This document shows, piece by piece, positions 34,483 to 45,455 of a stretch of DNA of 64,000 bases (position 1 is its first letter; every line of letters starts with the position of its first letter). The notes below the pieces were generated by a model that made no database searches, was not told the DNA's origin, and was given only the letters and a program-made list of their open reading frames with translations. Source of the stretch: Lautropia sp. SCN 69-89 (GTDB lineage: Bacteria; Pseudomonadota; Gammaproteobacteria; Burkholderiales; Burkholderiaceae_E); NCBI GenBank assembly GCA_001724855.1, contig MEED01000010.1, positions 21,843-85,842 of the forward strand, read 5' to 3'. Both the position numbers and the translations under genes were made by a program.

Positions 34483-35171
34483 GGCAGCGTCGCGTCGTCG
34501 GCGCGCAGGCCGCGCGCGTCCAGCCGAAGCCGGCGATGGGCGATCGCGGCGGCCTGCTTCGAGTGCGTGACCAGCACCAGCGCAGCGCCGCTCGATTCGA
34601 CCGTTTCGGCGATCAACGCCAGCGCCTGCGCAGCGGTGGTGGGGTCGAGGTTGCCGGTGGGCTCGTCGGCGAGCACCAGCGCCGGCGCGTGCACCAGCGC
34701 GCGCGCGAGCGCCACGCGCTGCTGCTCGCCGCCCGAAAGTTCGCGCGGCCATGCGCGCTCGCGCCCGGCCAGCCCGACGCGCGCGAGCATCGCGGCCGAG
34801 CGCTCGAGCGCGGCACCGGGGACAATGCCGTTCAGCAGCAGCGGCACCGCGACGTTGCGCGCCGCATCCAGGTGCGGCAACAGGTGGAATGCCTGGAACA
34901 CGAAGCCGATCGCGCTGCGCCGGAAGCGTGCCGCGACGTCGGCGTCGAGCGCGGAGACCTCGGTGCCGGCGACGCGCACCGTCCCGGCGTCGACCGGTTC
35001 GAGGCCGGCGATCAGGTTCAACAGCGTCGACTTGCCGCTGCCCGACTCGCCGAGCAGCGCGACGCGTTCGCCGCGCGCCACGCTCATGCCGACGCCGTCG
35101 AGCACCGCGCGTCCGGCGAACGCCTTGCGAACGCCGATCAGCTCGACCGCAGGTGTCGTCGATGCGGGCAA
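34479..35171 (-). CDS. ABC transporter ATPase (LolD/MacB type)
   Basis: A 230-residue ATPase with Walker A GESGSGKSTLLN, the LolD/MacB-type IGFVFQAFHLLP segment, signature LSGGEQQRVALARAL and Walker B VLADEPTGNLD. No ATG lies upstream of the conserved start; the best start is TTG at 35171, 5 bp after the selD stop, and a CTG at 35180 is less likely. The next gene overlaps by 4 bp, so ATPase, permease and lipoprotein form one unit, translated together with selD. Confidence 0.87.
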   Translation of the reverse strand: MPASTTPAVELIGVRKAFAGRAVLDGVGMSVARGERVALLGESGSGKSTLLNLIAGLEPVDAGTVRVAGTEVSALDADVAARFRRSAIGFVFQAFHLLPHLDAARNVAVPLLLNGIVPGAALERSAAMLARVGLAGRERAWPRELSGGEQQRVALARALVHAPALVLADEPTGNLDPTTAAQALALIAETVESSGAALVLVTHSKQAAAIAHRRLRLDARGLRADDATLP

Positions 35172-35176
35172 CGACT

Positions 35177-36238
35177 TCAGGCGAGCACCTCGACGCCCGG
35201 CTCGCCGGCGACGAGCTCGCCGATCTCGCAGGCGGCGTCGAAGCCGTCGCGGCGGAAGATCGCGAGCACTTCGCCGACCGCGTCGGGCGCGCAGGCCACC
35301 AGCAGGCCGCCGGAAGTCTGCGGATCGGTCATCAGCGTGCGCTGGCGCTCGTCGATGCCGGCGGCCAGCCGCACTTCGTGCCCGTAGCCGGCCCAGTTGC
35401 GCTGCGAGGCGCCGGTGGCGAAGCCGCGCGCGAGCAGCTCGTCGACGCCCGCGATCCGCGGCACCGACGACGCCGAAATGCGTGCCGAGAGCCGCGCGCC
35501 GTGGCAGACCTCGAGCAGGTGGCCGAGCAGGCCGAAGCCGGTGACGTCGGTGAGCGCGTGCACCGAATCGAGTTTCGCCAGCGCCTGGCCGGGCGTGTTG
35601 AGCCGGGTCGTGCTGGCGAGCATCGCGGCGTAGCCGTCGGCCGACAGTTCGCCCTTCTTGAGCGCCGCCGACAGCACGCCCACGCCGAGCGGCTTGCCGA
35701 GCACCAGCCGGTCGCCCGGGCGCGCGCCGGTGTTGCGCTTGATCCGGTCGGGATGGCCGATGCCGAGCACGACCAGGCCGTAGATCGGCTCGACCGAGTC
35801 GATCGTGTGCCCTCCCGCGATCGGGATGCCGGCCGCGGCACAGACCGACTCGCCGCCTTCGAGGATGCGGCGGATCACGTCGAGCGGCAGCCGGTCGACC
35901 GGCATCGCCACCAGCGCGAGCGCCATGATCGGCGTACCGCCCATCGCATAGACGTCGGAGATCGCGTTGGTGGCCGCGATGCGCCCGAAGTCGAACGGGT
36001 CGTCGACGATCGGCATGAAGAAATCGGTGGTCGCGATCAGCGCCTGCTCGTCGTTGAGCCGGTAGACCGCGGCGTCGTCGGCGCTTTCGATGCCCACCAG
36101 CAGTTGCGGCGGCACCGGCAGGCGCGACGCGCCCTGCAGGATCTCGGAGAGCACGCCCGGGGCGATCTTGCAGCCGCAGCCGCCGCCGTGCGAAAAGGAG
36201 GTCAGTCGCGGCGCTTGCGCGATCTCGGGTGCGTTCAT
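35177..36238 (-). CDS. selD: Selenophosphate synthetase (SelD/SenC)
   Basis: A 353-residue selenide, water dikinase that makes selenophosphate from selenide and ATP. The N-terminal glycine-rich catalytic segment HGGGCGCK carries Cys21 and Lys24, equivalent to the essential Cys and Lys of the family. The ATP/Mg-binding aspartates (ATTDFF, SDVYAMGG) and the C-terminal TDPQTSGGLLVA motif are intact. It overlaps the upstream glycosyltransferase by 4 bp. Together they look like senC and senB of selenosugar/selenoneine biosynthesis; a general role in selenocysteine or selenouridine is also possible since no selAB or mnmH is in the window. Confidence 0.95.
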   Translation of the reverse strand: MNAPEIAQAPRLTSFSHGGGCGCKIAPGVLSEILQGASRLPVPPQLLVGIESADDAAVYRLNDEQALIATTDFFMPIVDDPFDFGRIAATNAISDVYAMGGTPIMALALVAMPVDRLPLDVIRRILEGGESVCAAAGIPIAGGHTIDSVEPIYGLVVLGIGHPDRIKRNTGARPGDRLVLGKPLGVGVLSAALKKGELSADGYAAMLASTTRLNTPGQALAKLDSVHALTDVTGFGLLGHLLEVCHGARLSARISASSVPRIAGVDELLARGFATGASQRNWAGYGHEVRLAAGIDERQRTLMTDPQTSGGLLVACAPDAVGEVLAIFRRDGFDAACEIGELVAGEPGVEVLA

Positions 36239-37251
36239 CGTTCGGTGGTCCGGGAAGAAGGCAAAGGCACGCTGCCGGCGCGCCTGTGGGCAAGCAGATT
36301 ATGCGCCAGCGCGAGCACGGCCGCTGCCTCGCGCTGCGGCGCGAAGTGCGGCGCGCAGCGCGCACAGTGCACGCGCAGCCGCTCGAGGAAGGCCGGTTCG
36401 TCGCGGCAGCGCCGGATCAGCGCGGCCAGCGCGGCGTCGTCGCCCACCGGGAAGAAGCCCGGGTAGTCGGCGCCGAGCATCCCGGTCGAGCCGCCGATCC
36501 GCGACGCCAGCACCGGCACGCCGGCGGTCACCGCCTCGATGAGCACGTTGGCGCCGCCTTCGATCAGCGACGGCAGCAGCAGCAGGCGGCCGCGGCGGAT
36601 CAGCGCGCGCGTGGTCGCGTGCGCAAGCGGGCCGCGCAGCTCGATGCGCGGATCGACACGTGCCGCTTCGCGCATCTGCCGCGCGAGCGCTTCGTCGTGC
36701 GCGCCGCCGACGTGGACCAGCCGGATGCGCCGCGAGGCCGCGTCGTCGAGCCGCGCCAGCGCGCGCACTGCGGTGAGCGGATCCTTCTCCGCCCGCAGGT
36801 GGCCGACCAGCAGCAGGTCGAAGGTTCGCTGTCGCGGCGTGCCCGGCGAGAGCGCCGGCGCCGACTGTTCGATCACCGTCGCACGTCCGCGCAGTGCGGG
36901 GGGCAGTTCTTCGAGGCCCTGCGGCTGCAGTACCACCAGCCGGCGGGCGAGCTCGAGCGAGTGCTGCGCGTCGCGATCATCGCGGATGTCCCGGTACAGG
37001 TCGGTGCCGGTGAGCACCAGCGCCACCGGCCGGCCGCTGGCAGCGAACGCGGCGATCGCCGGCGCCGAGCGCCGCGCGTGCAGTGCGATCATCGCGTCGT
37101 CGGGTTCATTGTTCCAGTCGCGCGCGATGCGCACGCGGTAGTGTGCGCGCAGGAACTGCGCCCAGCGGCGCGCCGTCTGCCAGTTCCCGGTGTTGGCGTC
37201 GGCCAGCGTCGGCGAGACGATCAGGATCCGGCCGGCCGGCAACCTGCTCAC
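36235..37251 (-). CDS. senB: GT4-like glycosyltransferase resembling selenosugar synthase SenB
   Basis: A 338-residue GT-B-fold glycosyltransferase. The features fit the selD-linked family now known as SenB, which joins selenophosphate and a UDP-sugar into a selenosugar. They are the N-terminal TGNWQTARRWAQFLR, ALHARRSAPAI, LTGTDLYRDI, VVLQPQGLEELP, VGHLRAEKDPLTAVRAL and EGGANVLIEAVTAGVPVLASRIGGSTGMLG. The start is GTG at 37251, 13 bp after fabI; an earlier in-frame ATG at 37419 would add a non-conserved Arg/Ser-rich extension lying inside fabI. The direct 4-bp overlap with selD is what is expected for senB-senC. The third gene of the pathway, senA (an EgtB-like selenoneine synthase), is not in this window. 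Assignment is from recalled family motifs, not from a search. Confidence 0.75.
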   Translation of the reverse strand: MSRLPAGRILIVSPTLADANTGNWQTARRWAQFLRAHYRVRIARDWNNEPDDAMIALHARRSAPAIAAFAASGRPVALVLTGTDLYRDIRDDRDAQHSLELARRLVVLQPQGLEELPPALRGRATVIEQSAPALSPGTPRQRTFDLLLVGHLRAEKDPLTAVRALARLDDAASRRIRLVHVGGAHDEALARQMREAARVDPRIELRGPLAHATTRALIRRGRLLLLPSLIEGGANVLIEAVTAGVPVLASRIGGSTGMLGADYPGFFPVGDDAALAALIRRCRDEPAFLERLRVHCARCAPHFAPQREAAAVLALAHNLLAHRRAGSVPLPSSRTTER

Positions 37252-37264
37252 GCGGGGGCGTCCG

Positions 37265-38059
37265 CTAATCTCCGTGCAGCTCCATGCCGCCGACCACCTG
37301 GCTGAACCCGGCATCGACGTAGGTGATCTCGGCCGTGACGCCCGCCGCGAGGTCTGACAGCAGGAACGCGGCGACGTTGCCGACGTCCTCGATCGTGACG
37401 TTGCGCCGCAGCGGCGCATGGCTGCCGACGAAGTCGAGGATGCGCGAGAAATCCTTGATGCCGCTGGCCGCCAGCGTGCGGATCGGCCCGGCCGAGATGC
37501 CGTTCACGCGGATGCCCTGCGGGCCGAGGTCGCTCGCCAGGTAGCGCACCGCCGCCTCGAGGCTCGCCTTGGCCAGCCCCATCATGTTGTAGTGCGGCAG
37601 TACGCGCACCGCGCCGAGGTAGCTCAGCGTGAGCATCGCGCCGGCGCGGCCCTGCATCATCGGCAGCGCGGCCTTCGCCAGCGCGACCAGGCTGTACGCG
37701 GAGACGTCGTGCGACACCCGGAACGACTCGCGGTTCGCACCGTCGAGGAAGTTGCCCGCGATCGCCTCGCGCGGCGCGAATGCGATCGCGTGAACCAGTC
37801 CGTCCAGCCCGTCCCAGCGTTCGCGCAGCGCCGCGAACAGCGTGTCGATCTGCGCGTCCTCGGAGACGTCGCAGGGGAACACCAGCGACGAGCCGAACCC
37901 GGCGGCCATCTCGGTGACGCGGCCCTGGAAGCGCTCGTTCTGGTAGGTGAACGCGAGTTCGGCGCCCTGGTCGCGACAGGCCCGCGCGATGCCCCAGGCG
38001 ATCGAACGGTTCGACAGCAGGCCGGTGATCAGGATGCGCTTGCCGGCAAGGAATCCCAT
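37265..38059 (-). CDS. fabI: Enoyl-ACP reductase (NADH) FabI
   Basis: A 264-residue short-chain dehydrogenase-type enoyl-ACP reductase, last step of fatty-acid elongation. The NADH-binding motif [13 protein letters not shown] lies near residues 13-25. Catalytic Tyr157 and Lys164 are in [12 protein letters not shown], with Tyr147 nearby, the FabI arrangement. It is the first gene of the minus-strand operon with senB and selD, and divergent from yejA (27 bp between starts). Confidence 0.95.
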   Translation of the reverse strand: MGFLAGKRILITGLLSNRSIAWGIARACRDQGAELAFTYQNERFQGRVTEMAAGFGSSLVFPCDVSEDAQIDTLFAALRERWDGLDGLVHAIAFAPREAIAGNFLDGANRESFRVSHDVSAYSLVALAKAALPMMQGRAGAMLTLSYLGAVRVLPHYNMMGLAKASLEAAVRYLASDLGPQGIRVNGISAGPIRTLAASGIKDFSRILDFVGSHAPLRRNVTIEDVGNVAAFLLSDLAAGVTAEITYVDAGFSQVVGGMELHGD

Positions 38060-38072
38060 TCGGGGTCTCCGC

Positions 38073-38078
38073 TAGAAT
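38073..38078 (+). promoter_or_regulatory. Candidate -10 element (TAGAAT) directly before yejA
   Basis: TAGAAT at 38073-38078 matches the -10 consensus at 5 of 6 positions and lies in the 27-bp gap between fabI and yejA. A start point 7 bp downstream would fall within 2 bp of the yejA ATG, implying a nearly leaderless transcript. No -35 at proper spacing is visible. Confidence 0.35.
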
Positions 38079-38086
38079 CTTCGACG

Positions 38087-39880
38087 ATGACGATTGTCGC
38101 ACGCGTTGCTCTGGCGCTGACGCTGGGCGCCCTGGCCGGCCCGGCGCTGGCCGTCCATGCGCTGGCATGGGGCGACACGCCGAAGTACCCGCCGGGCTTT
38201 GCCCATTTCGACTACGTGAACCCGCAGGCGCCCAGGGGCGGCACGTTGAACCTCGCGGGCTACGGTTCGTTCGACAAGCTCAATCCGTTCACGCTGCGCG
38301 GCCTGCCGGCCGCGGGGCTGGGAACGCTGATGTTCGAGACGCTCGCCGTGGCGAGCGACGACGAGCCGTTCTCGATGTACGGCCTGCTCGCCGACGACAT
38401 CCGCTTCGCCGACGACGGCCTGTCGATCACCTTCCACCTGAACCCGCGCGCGCGGTTCTGGAACGGCGATCCGGTCACCGCCGAGGACGTGCGGCACTCG
38501 TTCGCGCTGCTCACCGGCAAGCAGGCGCATCCGCGCTTCCGGCAGTACTTCGCCGACGTTGCGCGCGTGGTGGCGGTCGACGCGGCCACGGTGCGCTTCG
38601 AGTTCGCGCGCCGCAACCACGAACTGCACATGATCATCGGCATGCAGCTGCCGGTGTTCTCGCACAAGTGGGGCGCGGGCCAGCCGTTCGACCGCGTGGT
38701 GCAGGACGAGCCGGTGACCAGCGGCCCGTACCGGATCGAGCGCTTCGACTGGGGCAAGACGATCGCCTACCGCCGCGCTCCCGCCTGGTGGGCTGCCGAC
38801 CTGAACGTGCGCCGCGGCATGTTCAACTTCGACCGCGTCGTCTACAAGTACTTCAAGGACGAAACCGCGCGCCTCGAAGGCTTCAAGGCCGGCGAATTCG
38901 ACTGGGTCGCCGAGAACTCGGCGAAGAACTGGGCGCGCGGCCACGTCGGACGGCACTACGACTCGGGCGAGATCGTCAAGCGCGAATTCCGTCACTCGAA
39001 CTCGGCGGGCATGCAGGGCTTCGTGCTGAACACCCGGCGTCCGGAGTTCGCCGACGTGCGCGTGCGCCACGCGCTCGCGCTCGCGATGGACTTCGAGTGG
39101 ATGAACCGGCAGGTGTTCTACGGCCAGTACGTTCGCAGCACCAGCTACTTCACCAACAGCGAGATGGAGGCGAAGGGCCTGCCGTCGGCCGACGAGCTCG
39201 CGCTGCTCGAGCCGCTGCGCGCGCAGCTCGACCCCGCCGTGTTCGGCGAGGCGGTGATGCCGCCCGGCACCGACCCGCCGTCGAGCCTGCGGGCAAACCT
39301 GCGCCGCGCGCTCGCGTTGCTCGCGCAGGCCGGCTGGAACGTCGACGACGAGGGCATGCTGCGCAACGCCCAGGGGCAGGCGTTCGGCTTCGAGATCCTC
39401 AGCTACTCGAAGGGCCTCGAGCGCGTCGCAGTGCCCTGGGCGCGCAACCTCGAGAAGCTCGGCATCGCTGCGCGCCTGCGGATCACCGATCCGGCGCTGT
39501 ACCAGAAGCGGATGGACGAATTCGACTTCGACGTCGCGATCCACCTGTACGCGGCGAGCCAGACGCCGGGCAACGAGCTGATCGAGCGCTTCACCTCGGC
39601 GGCGGCCGACGAAAAGGGCTCGGACAACTTCGCGGGTATCCACGACCCGGCGGTCGATGCCATCGTGCAGCGGCTGCTGGTGAGCCGCACGCGGGCCGAA
39701 CTGGTCACCGCGGCGCGCGCGCTCGATCGGGTGTTGCGCGCTGGCTGGTACCTGGTGCCGCATTTCTATGCGCCCGCGCACCACGTCGCCTGGCGTGCGC
39801 GCCTGGCGCACCCCGATACGCTGCCGCTCTACTACGCGGCCGAGACCTGGCTGCTCGAAACCTGGTGGGAGAAGCGCTGA
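38087..39880 (+). CDS. yejA: ABC peptide transporter substrate-binding protein (YejA-like)
   Basis: A 597-residue family-5 periplasmic binding protein. A signal peptide is followed by the YejA-type motif HFDYVNPQAPRGGTL and later RIERFDWGKTIAYRR and FDVAIHLYAASQTPGNEL. In enterobacteria YejA captures peptides such as microcin C and host peptides for YejBEF. ATG 38087 is the only start before the signal peptide. The four yej genes follow each other with 1- to 4-bp junctions. Confidence 0.9.
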   Translation: MTIVARVALALTLGALAGPALAVHALAWGDTPKYPPGFAHFDYVNPQAPRGGTLNLAGYGSFDKLNPFTLRGLPAAGLGTLMFETLAVASDDEPFSMYGLLADDIRFADDGLSITFHLNPRARFWNGDPVTAEDVRHSFALLTGKQAHPRFRQYFADVARVVAVDAATVRFEFARRNHELHMIIGMQLPVFSHKWGAGQPFDRVVQDEPVTSGPYRIERFDWGKTIAYRRAPAWWAADLNVRRGMFNFDRVVYKYFKDETARLEGFKAGEFDWVAENSAKNWARGHVGRHYDSGEIVKREFRHSNSAGMQGFVLNTRRPEFADVRVRHALALAMDFEWMNRQVFYGQYVRSTSYFTNSEMEAKGLPSADELALLEPLRAQLDPAVFGEAVMPPGTDPPSSLRANLRRALALLAQAGWNVDDEGMLRNAQGQAFGFEILSYSKGLERVAVPWARNLEKLGIAARLRITDPALYQKRMDEFDFDVAIHLYAASQTPGNELIERFTSAAADEKGSDNFAGIHDPAVDAIVQRLLVSRTRAELVTAARALDRVLRAGWYLVPHFYAPAHHVAWRARLAHPDTLPLYYAAETWLLETWWEKR

Positions 39881-40926
39881 TGCTGGCCTACGTCGTCAAG
39901 CGGCTGCTGCTGATGGTGCCCACGCTGGTCGGCATCCTGTTCGTCTCCTTCGTCGTGATCCAGTTCGTGCCCGGCGGCCCGGTGGAGCAGCTGGTGCGCG
40001 AGCTGCGCGGCGGCGGCGTCGGCGGCGAGGTCGCCGCCACCGGCGGCGTGTACCGCGGCGCGCAGGGCGTGGACCCCGAGCGCGTGGCCGAGTTTCGCAA
40101 GATGTACGGCTTCGACCGGCCGGCGCACGAGCGTTTTCTCGAGATGCTGGCCCGTTACGCCGTGTTCGACCTGGGTAACAGCTACCTGCACCACAAGGGT
40201 GTCTGGCAGCTGATGGTGGAGAAGCTGCCGGTGTCGATCAGCCTGGGCGTCTGGAGCTTCCTGCTGGTGTACGCGGTGTCGATTCCGCTGGGCATCGCGA
40301 AGGCGGTGCGCCACGGCAGCCGCTTCGATGTGTGGACCTCGGTCGCGATCCTGGTCGGCTACGCGATTCCCGGCTTCGTGCTCGGCGTGGCGCTGCTGGT
40401 GCTGTTCGGCGGCGGCACGTTCTGGCAGCTGTTTCCGCTGCGCGGACTGACCTCGGACAATTTCGCCGAGTTGTCGCTCGCGGGCAAGGTGCTCGACTAC
40501 TTCTGGCACCTGACGATGCCGCTGGCCTGCCTGACCGTGGGCAGCTTCGCGGTGACCACGATGCTCACGAAGAACACCTTCCTCGAGGAAATCCGCAAGC
40601 AGTACGTGCTGACCGCGCGCGCCAAGGGGCTCTCCGAGGGGCGGGTCTTCTACCGGCATGTGTTCCGCAACGCGATGATCCCGCTGGTCACCGCGTTTCC
40701 GGCGGCCTTCGTCGGCGCGTTCTTCGCGGGCTCGCTGCTGATCGAGACACTGTTCTCGCTCGACGGGCTGGGGCTGCTGTCCTACGAGGCGGTCATCCGG
40801 CGCGACTATCCGGTGGTTCTCGGCTCGCTGTACGTGTTCTCGCTGATCGGCCTGCTCACCCGGCTCGTCACCGACCTGGCCTACACCTGGGTCGACCCGC
40901 GCGTGAAGTTCGGGGCTGCGGGCTGA
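39880..40926 (+). CDS. yejB: ABC peptide transporter permease YejB
   Basis: A 348-residue permease of the DppB type with about six membrane helices and a long periplasmic loop (about residues 35-90) typical of YejB. The coupling-loop motif EEIRKQYVLTARAKGLSEGRV is the EAA motif that docks on YejF. The ATG shares one base with the yejA stop. Confidence 0.92.
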   Translation: MLAYVVKRLLLMVPTLVGILFVSFVVIQFVPGGPVEQLVRELRGGGVGGEVAATGGVYRGAQGVDPERVAEFRKMYGFDRPAHERFLEMLARYAVFDLGNSYLHHKGVWQLMVEKLPVSISLGVWSFLLVYAVSIPLGIAKAVRHGSRFDVWTSVAILVGYAIPGFVLGVALLVLFGGGTFWQLFPLRGLTSDNFAELSLAGKVLDYFWHLTMPLACLTVGSFAVTTMLTKNTFLEEIRKQYVLTARAKGLSEGRVFYRHVFRNAMIPLVTAFPAAFVGAFFAGSLLIETLFSLDGLGLLSYEAVIRRDYPVVLGSLYVFSLIGLLTRLVTDLAYTWVDPRVKFGAAG

Positions 40927-41960
40927 TGGCGACGCCGCGGCGCTCGCTGTCGCCGGGCCGGCGCGCCTGGCTGCGCTTTCGCGCCAACCGGCGCGGCTAC
41001 TGGAGCCTGTGGATCTTCGCGCTCGTCTTCGGCGTGAGCCTCGCGGCCGAAGTGCTGTCCAACGATCGTCCGATCGTCACGCGCTACGAGGGGCGGCTGT
41101 ACTGGCCGCTGTGGCGGCAGTATCCGGAGACGACCTTCGGGGGCGATTTCCGCACCGCCACCGACTACCTCGACCCGTTCATCCGCCAGCGCCTGTCGCA
41201 GGACGGCAACTGGGCGCTGTACCCGCCGAACCCGTACCGCTTCGACACGATCAACTATTTCGCACCCAGCCCGAACCCGGCGCCGCCGTCGCGGCAGAAC
41301 CTGCTCGGCACCGACGACCAGGGGCGCGACGTGCTTGCGCGGCTGCTCTATGGCTTTCGCATCTCGGTGCTCTTCGGCATGGCGCTCACCGCCGTCGGCA
41401 TGCTGTTCGGCATCGCGGCGGGCGCGCTGCAGGGCTATTTCGGCGGCCGCGTCGACCTGGCGCTGCAGCGCCTGACCGAGATCTGGGGATCGATCCCCGA
41501 GCTCTACCTGCTGCTGATCCTCGCGTCGATCTTCGAGCCGAGCATCTGGATCCTGCTCGCGATCCTGTCGCTGTTCAGCTGGATGGGGCTGTCCGACTAC
41601 GTGCGCGCCGAGTTCCTGCGCAACCGCCAGCTCGAATACGTGACGGCGGCGCGGGCGCTCGGCCTGTCGAGCCTGCAGGTCATCCGCCGGCACGTGCTGC
41701 CGAACTCGCTCACCCCGGTGATCGCGTTCCTGCCGTTCCGGATGAGCGCGGCGATCGTCGCGCTCACCAGCCTCGACTTCCTCGGCCTGGGCGTGCCGCC
41801 TTCGACGCCGAGCCTGGGCGAACTGCTCGCACAGGGCAAGGCGAACCTCGACGCCTGGTGGATCTCGCTCTGCACCTTCGGCGTGCTGGTGGGCACGCTG
41901 ATGCTGCTGATCTTCATCGGCGAAGCGCTGCGCGATGCGCTCGACACCCGCAGGGGCTGA
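40926..41960 (+). CDS. yejE: ABC peptide transporter permease YejE
   Basis: A 344-residue permease of the DppC type. After the first membrane helix a long periplasmic insert (about residues 45-120, with NLLGTDDQGRDVLARLLYGFR at its end) precedes five further helices. The EAA motif LEYVTAARALGLSSLQVIRRH contacts the ATPase. The start overlaps yejB by one base. Confidence 0.92.
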   Translation: MATPRRSLSPGRRAWLRFRANRRGYWSLWIFALVFGVSLAAEVLSNDRPIVTRYEGRLYWPLWRQYPETTFGGDFRTATDYLDPFIRQRLSQDGNWALYPPNPYRFDTINYFAPSPNPAPPSRQNLLGTDDQGRDVLARLLYGFRISVLFGMALTAVGMLFGIAAGALQGYFGGRVDLALQRLTEIWGSIPELYLLLILASIFEPSIWILLAILSLFSWMGLSDYVRAEFLRNRQLEYVTAARALGLSSLQVIRRHVLPNSLTPVIAFLPFRMSAAIVALTSLDFLGLGVPPSTPSLGELLAQGKANLDAWWISLCTFGVLVGTLMLLIFIGEALRDALDTRRG

Positions 41961-41963
41961 ACG

Positions 41964-43628
<1,665 letters not shown>

Positions 43629-43652
43629 CCCCGGCCGCCGCGCCGGCGTCGA

Positions 43653-45413
43653 TCAGGTGCGCTTGTTGGCGCGCTTCGCGGGCCGCCTGGACGGTGCGCT
43701 CGCGGCAGCGTCGTCGCGATCGGCTGCGCGCACCTTCTTCGCGGCCGTTTTCGAGCGGGTGGCGCCCTGCTTGTGGGCGCCCGCGTGCCGGGCCGCGGGC
43801 CGGGCGCTGCGCGAAGGCTTCGCGGCGGCCGGTGCGGCCTGCTCCTGCGGCTCGGGGGCTGCCTGCTCGCGGCGCAATACCGCGTGCATGATGCGCGGCT
43901 CGTCGGTGCGCGTGCGCACGACGCGCCGGTCGCCGTCCTCGGTGGTGAGCAGAGTCTGCGCGCTGGCCGGCCGCACCAGCAGGTTCATGCCCGCGTGCAC
44001 GCCCTTGACCAGCGCGTTCCACGCCTTCAGGTTCGCGATCGTCGTGCCGTAGCGCCGCGCGATCGACGCGAGCGTCTCGCGCCGCCTGACCGTGTGGTAG
44101 GCGGCGGGCCGCTCGACCAGCTCGTACACGCGCGGGCCCTCGAATCGCTCGACGCGGGTTTCGTCCTCCACTGCGCGCTGCGGCGCGAGGATGCGCGTGC
44201 CCGGCAGGATCCGCTGGCCCGGGCGCAGGTCGTTGGCCTCGCGCAACTCGGCCACCGCGATGCCGCCGCGCTGCGCCAGCGCATCGAGCGTCTCGCCCGG
44301 CTGCAGCGTGTGCGGCTGCCAGGTGGCGAAGGCGCGGTTGGCGCGCCCGTGGCGCTCGACCGCCGCCATGAACGCGTCGATGCGATCAGCGGGCAGCTTG
44401 ATCTGGTTGTTGCGGCTCGCGGCGATCACGGGCCGGTTGTGCGCCGGGTTCAGCGCGACGAACTCGTCCACGCTCATCCCGGCGAATTGCGCGGCCAGCT
44501 TCAGGTCGATCGGACGCGTCTTCTCGATCGTGACGAAGTACGGCCGATTGGGCACCGGCGGCAGCGCCACGCCGAGTTCGTCGGCGCGCAGCACGATGTT
44601 CTTCAGCGCCATCAGTTTCGGCACGTAGTGGCGCGTTTCGGCCGGCATCTTCAGCGACAGGTAGTCGGTGCGCAGGCCGCGCGCCTGGTTCTGGCGCACC
44701 GCGCGCGCCACCGCCCCTTCGCCCCAGTTGTAGGAGGCGAGCGCGAGGAACCAGTCGTTGCCGTGCATCGCGTAGATCTTCTGCAGGTAGTCGAGCGCCG
44801 CTTCGGTGGACTTCACCACGTCGCGGCGGTTGTCGACCCACCAGTCCTGCTGCAGGTTGTAGGCGCGTCCGGTGGACGGAATGAACTGCCACAGCCCGGC
44901 GGCCTGGGCGTGCGACAGCGCCACCGGGTTCATCGCGCTCTCGACGAACGGCAGCAGCGCGAGCTCGGTGGGCATGCCGCGCTTCTCGAGTTCCTCGACG
45001 ATATGGAACAGGTAGCGGCTGCCTCGCGAGAACATGCGCTGCAGGTAATCGGGGCGCTGCAGGTAGAAGCGCTCCTTTTCGGCCACCAGCGGACTGGCGA
45101 GCGGCGGCATTGCGAAGCCGGCGCGGATGCGGTCCCACAGGCTGGCAACTGGCGCGCTGGCTTGCGGCGGCCGCCCGGTGGGGGCGGGCAGCGACGCGAG
45201 CGGATCGACGCGCTCGGGCGCCGACGCAGCGGATGCCGCATTGCTCGCCGCGGCCTCAGTGCCCGTGGCAGCAGTGGCCGTCGCAGAGGCGCCGGCCGGC
45301 GTCGCCTGGCCGATCGGGGCAGACGTTTGCGGGTCGACCGGAGCCAGCGTGGAGCAGCCCGCGAAGACGAGCAGGCCGCCCAGAAGTGCGCCGATACGAA
45401 GAAAATGCACCAA
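43653..45413 (-). CDS. mltD: Membrane-bound lytic murein transglycosylase (MltD type, LysM)
   Basis: A 586-residue lipoprotein. The lipobox LVFAGC places the lipidated Cys at residue 20. A low-complexity Ala/Thr linker precedes an SLT catalytic domain with catalytic Glu158 in LPFVESAMNP and the ASYNWGEGAV motif. Two LysM-like peptidoglycan-binding regions follow (about 345-395 and 435-480), then a basic Arg/Lys/Ala-rich C-terminal tail of about 80 residues that is not usual for MltD. It cleaves glycan strands during cell-wall turnover. A good sigma70-type promoter lies upstream. Confidence 0.92.
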   Translation of the reverse strand: MVHFLRIGALLGGLLVFAGCSTLAPVDPQTSAPIGQATPAGASATATAATGTEAAASNAASAASAPERVDPLASLPAPTGRPPQASAPVASLWDRIRAGFAMPPLASPLVAEKERFYLQRPDYLQRMFSRGSRYLFHIVEELEKRGMPTELALLPFVESAMNPVALSHAQAAGLWQFIPSTGRAYNLQQDWWVDNRRDVVKSTEAALDYLQKIYAMHGNDWFLALASYNWGEGAVARAVRQNQARGLRTDYLSLKMPAETRHYVPKLMALKNIVLRADELGVALPPVPNRPYFVTIEKTRPIDLKLAAQFAGMSVDEFVALNPAHNRPVIAASRNNQIKLPADRIDAFMAAVERHGRANRAFATWQPHTLQPGETLDALAQRGGIAVAELREANDLRPGQRILPGTRILAPQRAVEDETRVERFEGPRVYELVERPAAYHTVRRRETLASIARRYGTTIANLKAWNALVKGVHAGMNLLVRPASAQTLLTTEDGDRRVVRTRTDEPRIMHAVLRREQAAPEPQEQAAPAAAKPSRSARPAARHAGAHKQGATRSKTAAKKVRAADRDDAAASAPSRRPAKRANKRT

Positions 45414-45455
45414 CGATGACCCCTAACTCTCTGATTCGACGCAACAAGCCGGCCG

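Noticed and set aside
37252..37419. Upstream extension of senB to ATG 37419
   Set aside because: The added residues are Arg/Ser-rich, non-conserved and lie inside fabI; the family N-terminus begins just after GTG 37251.
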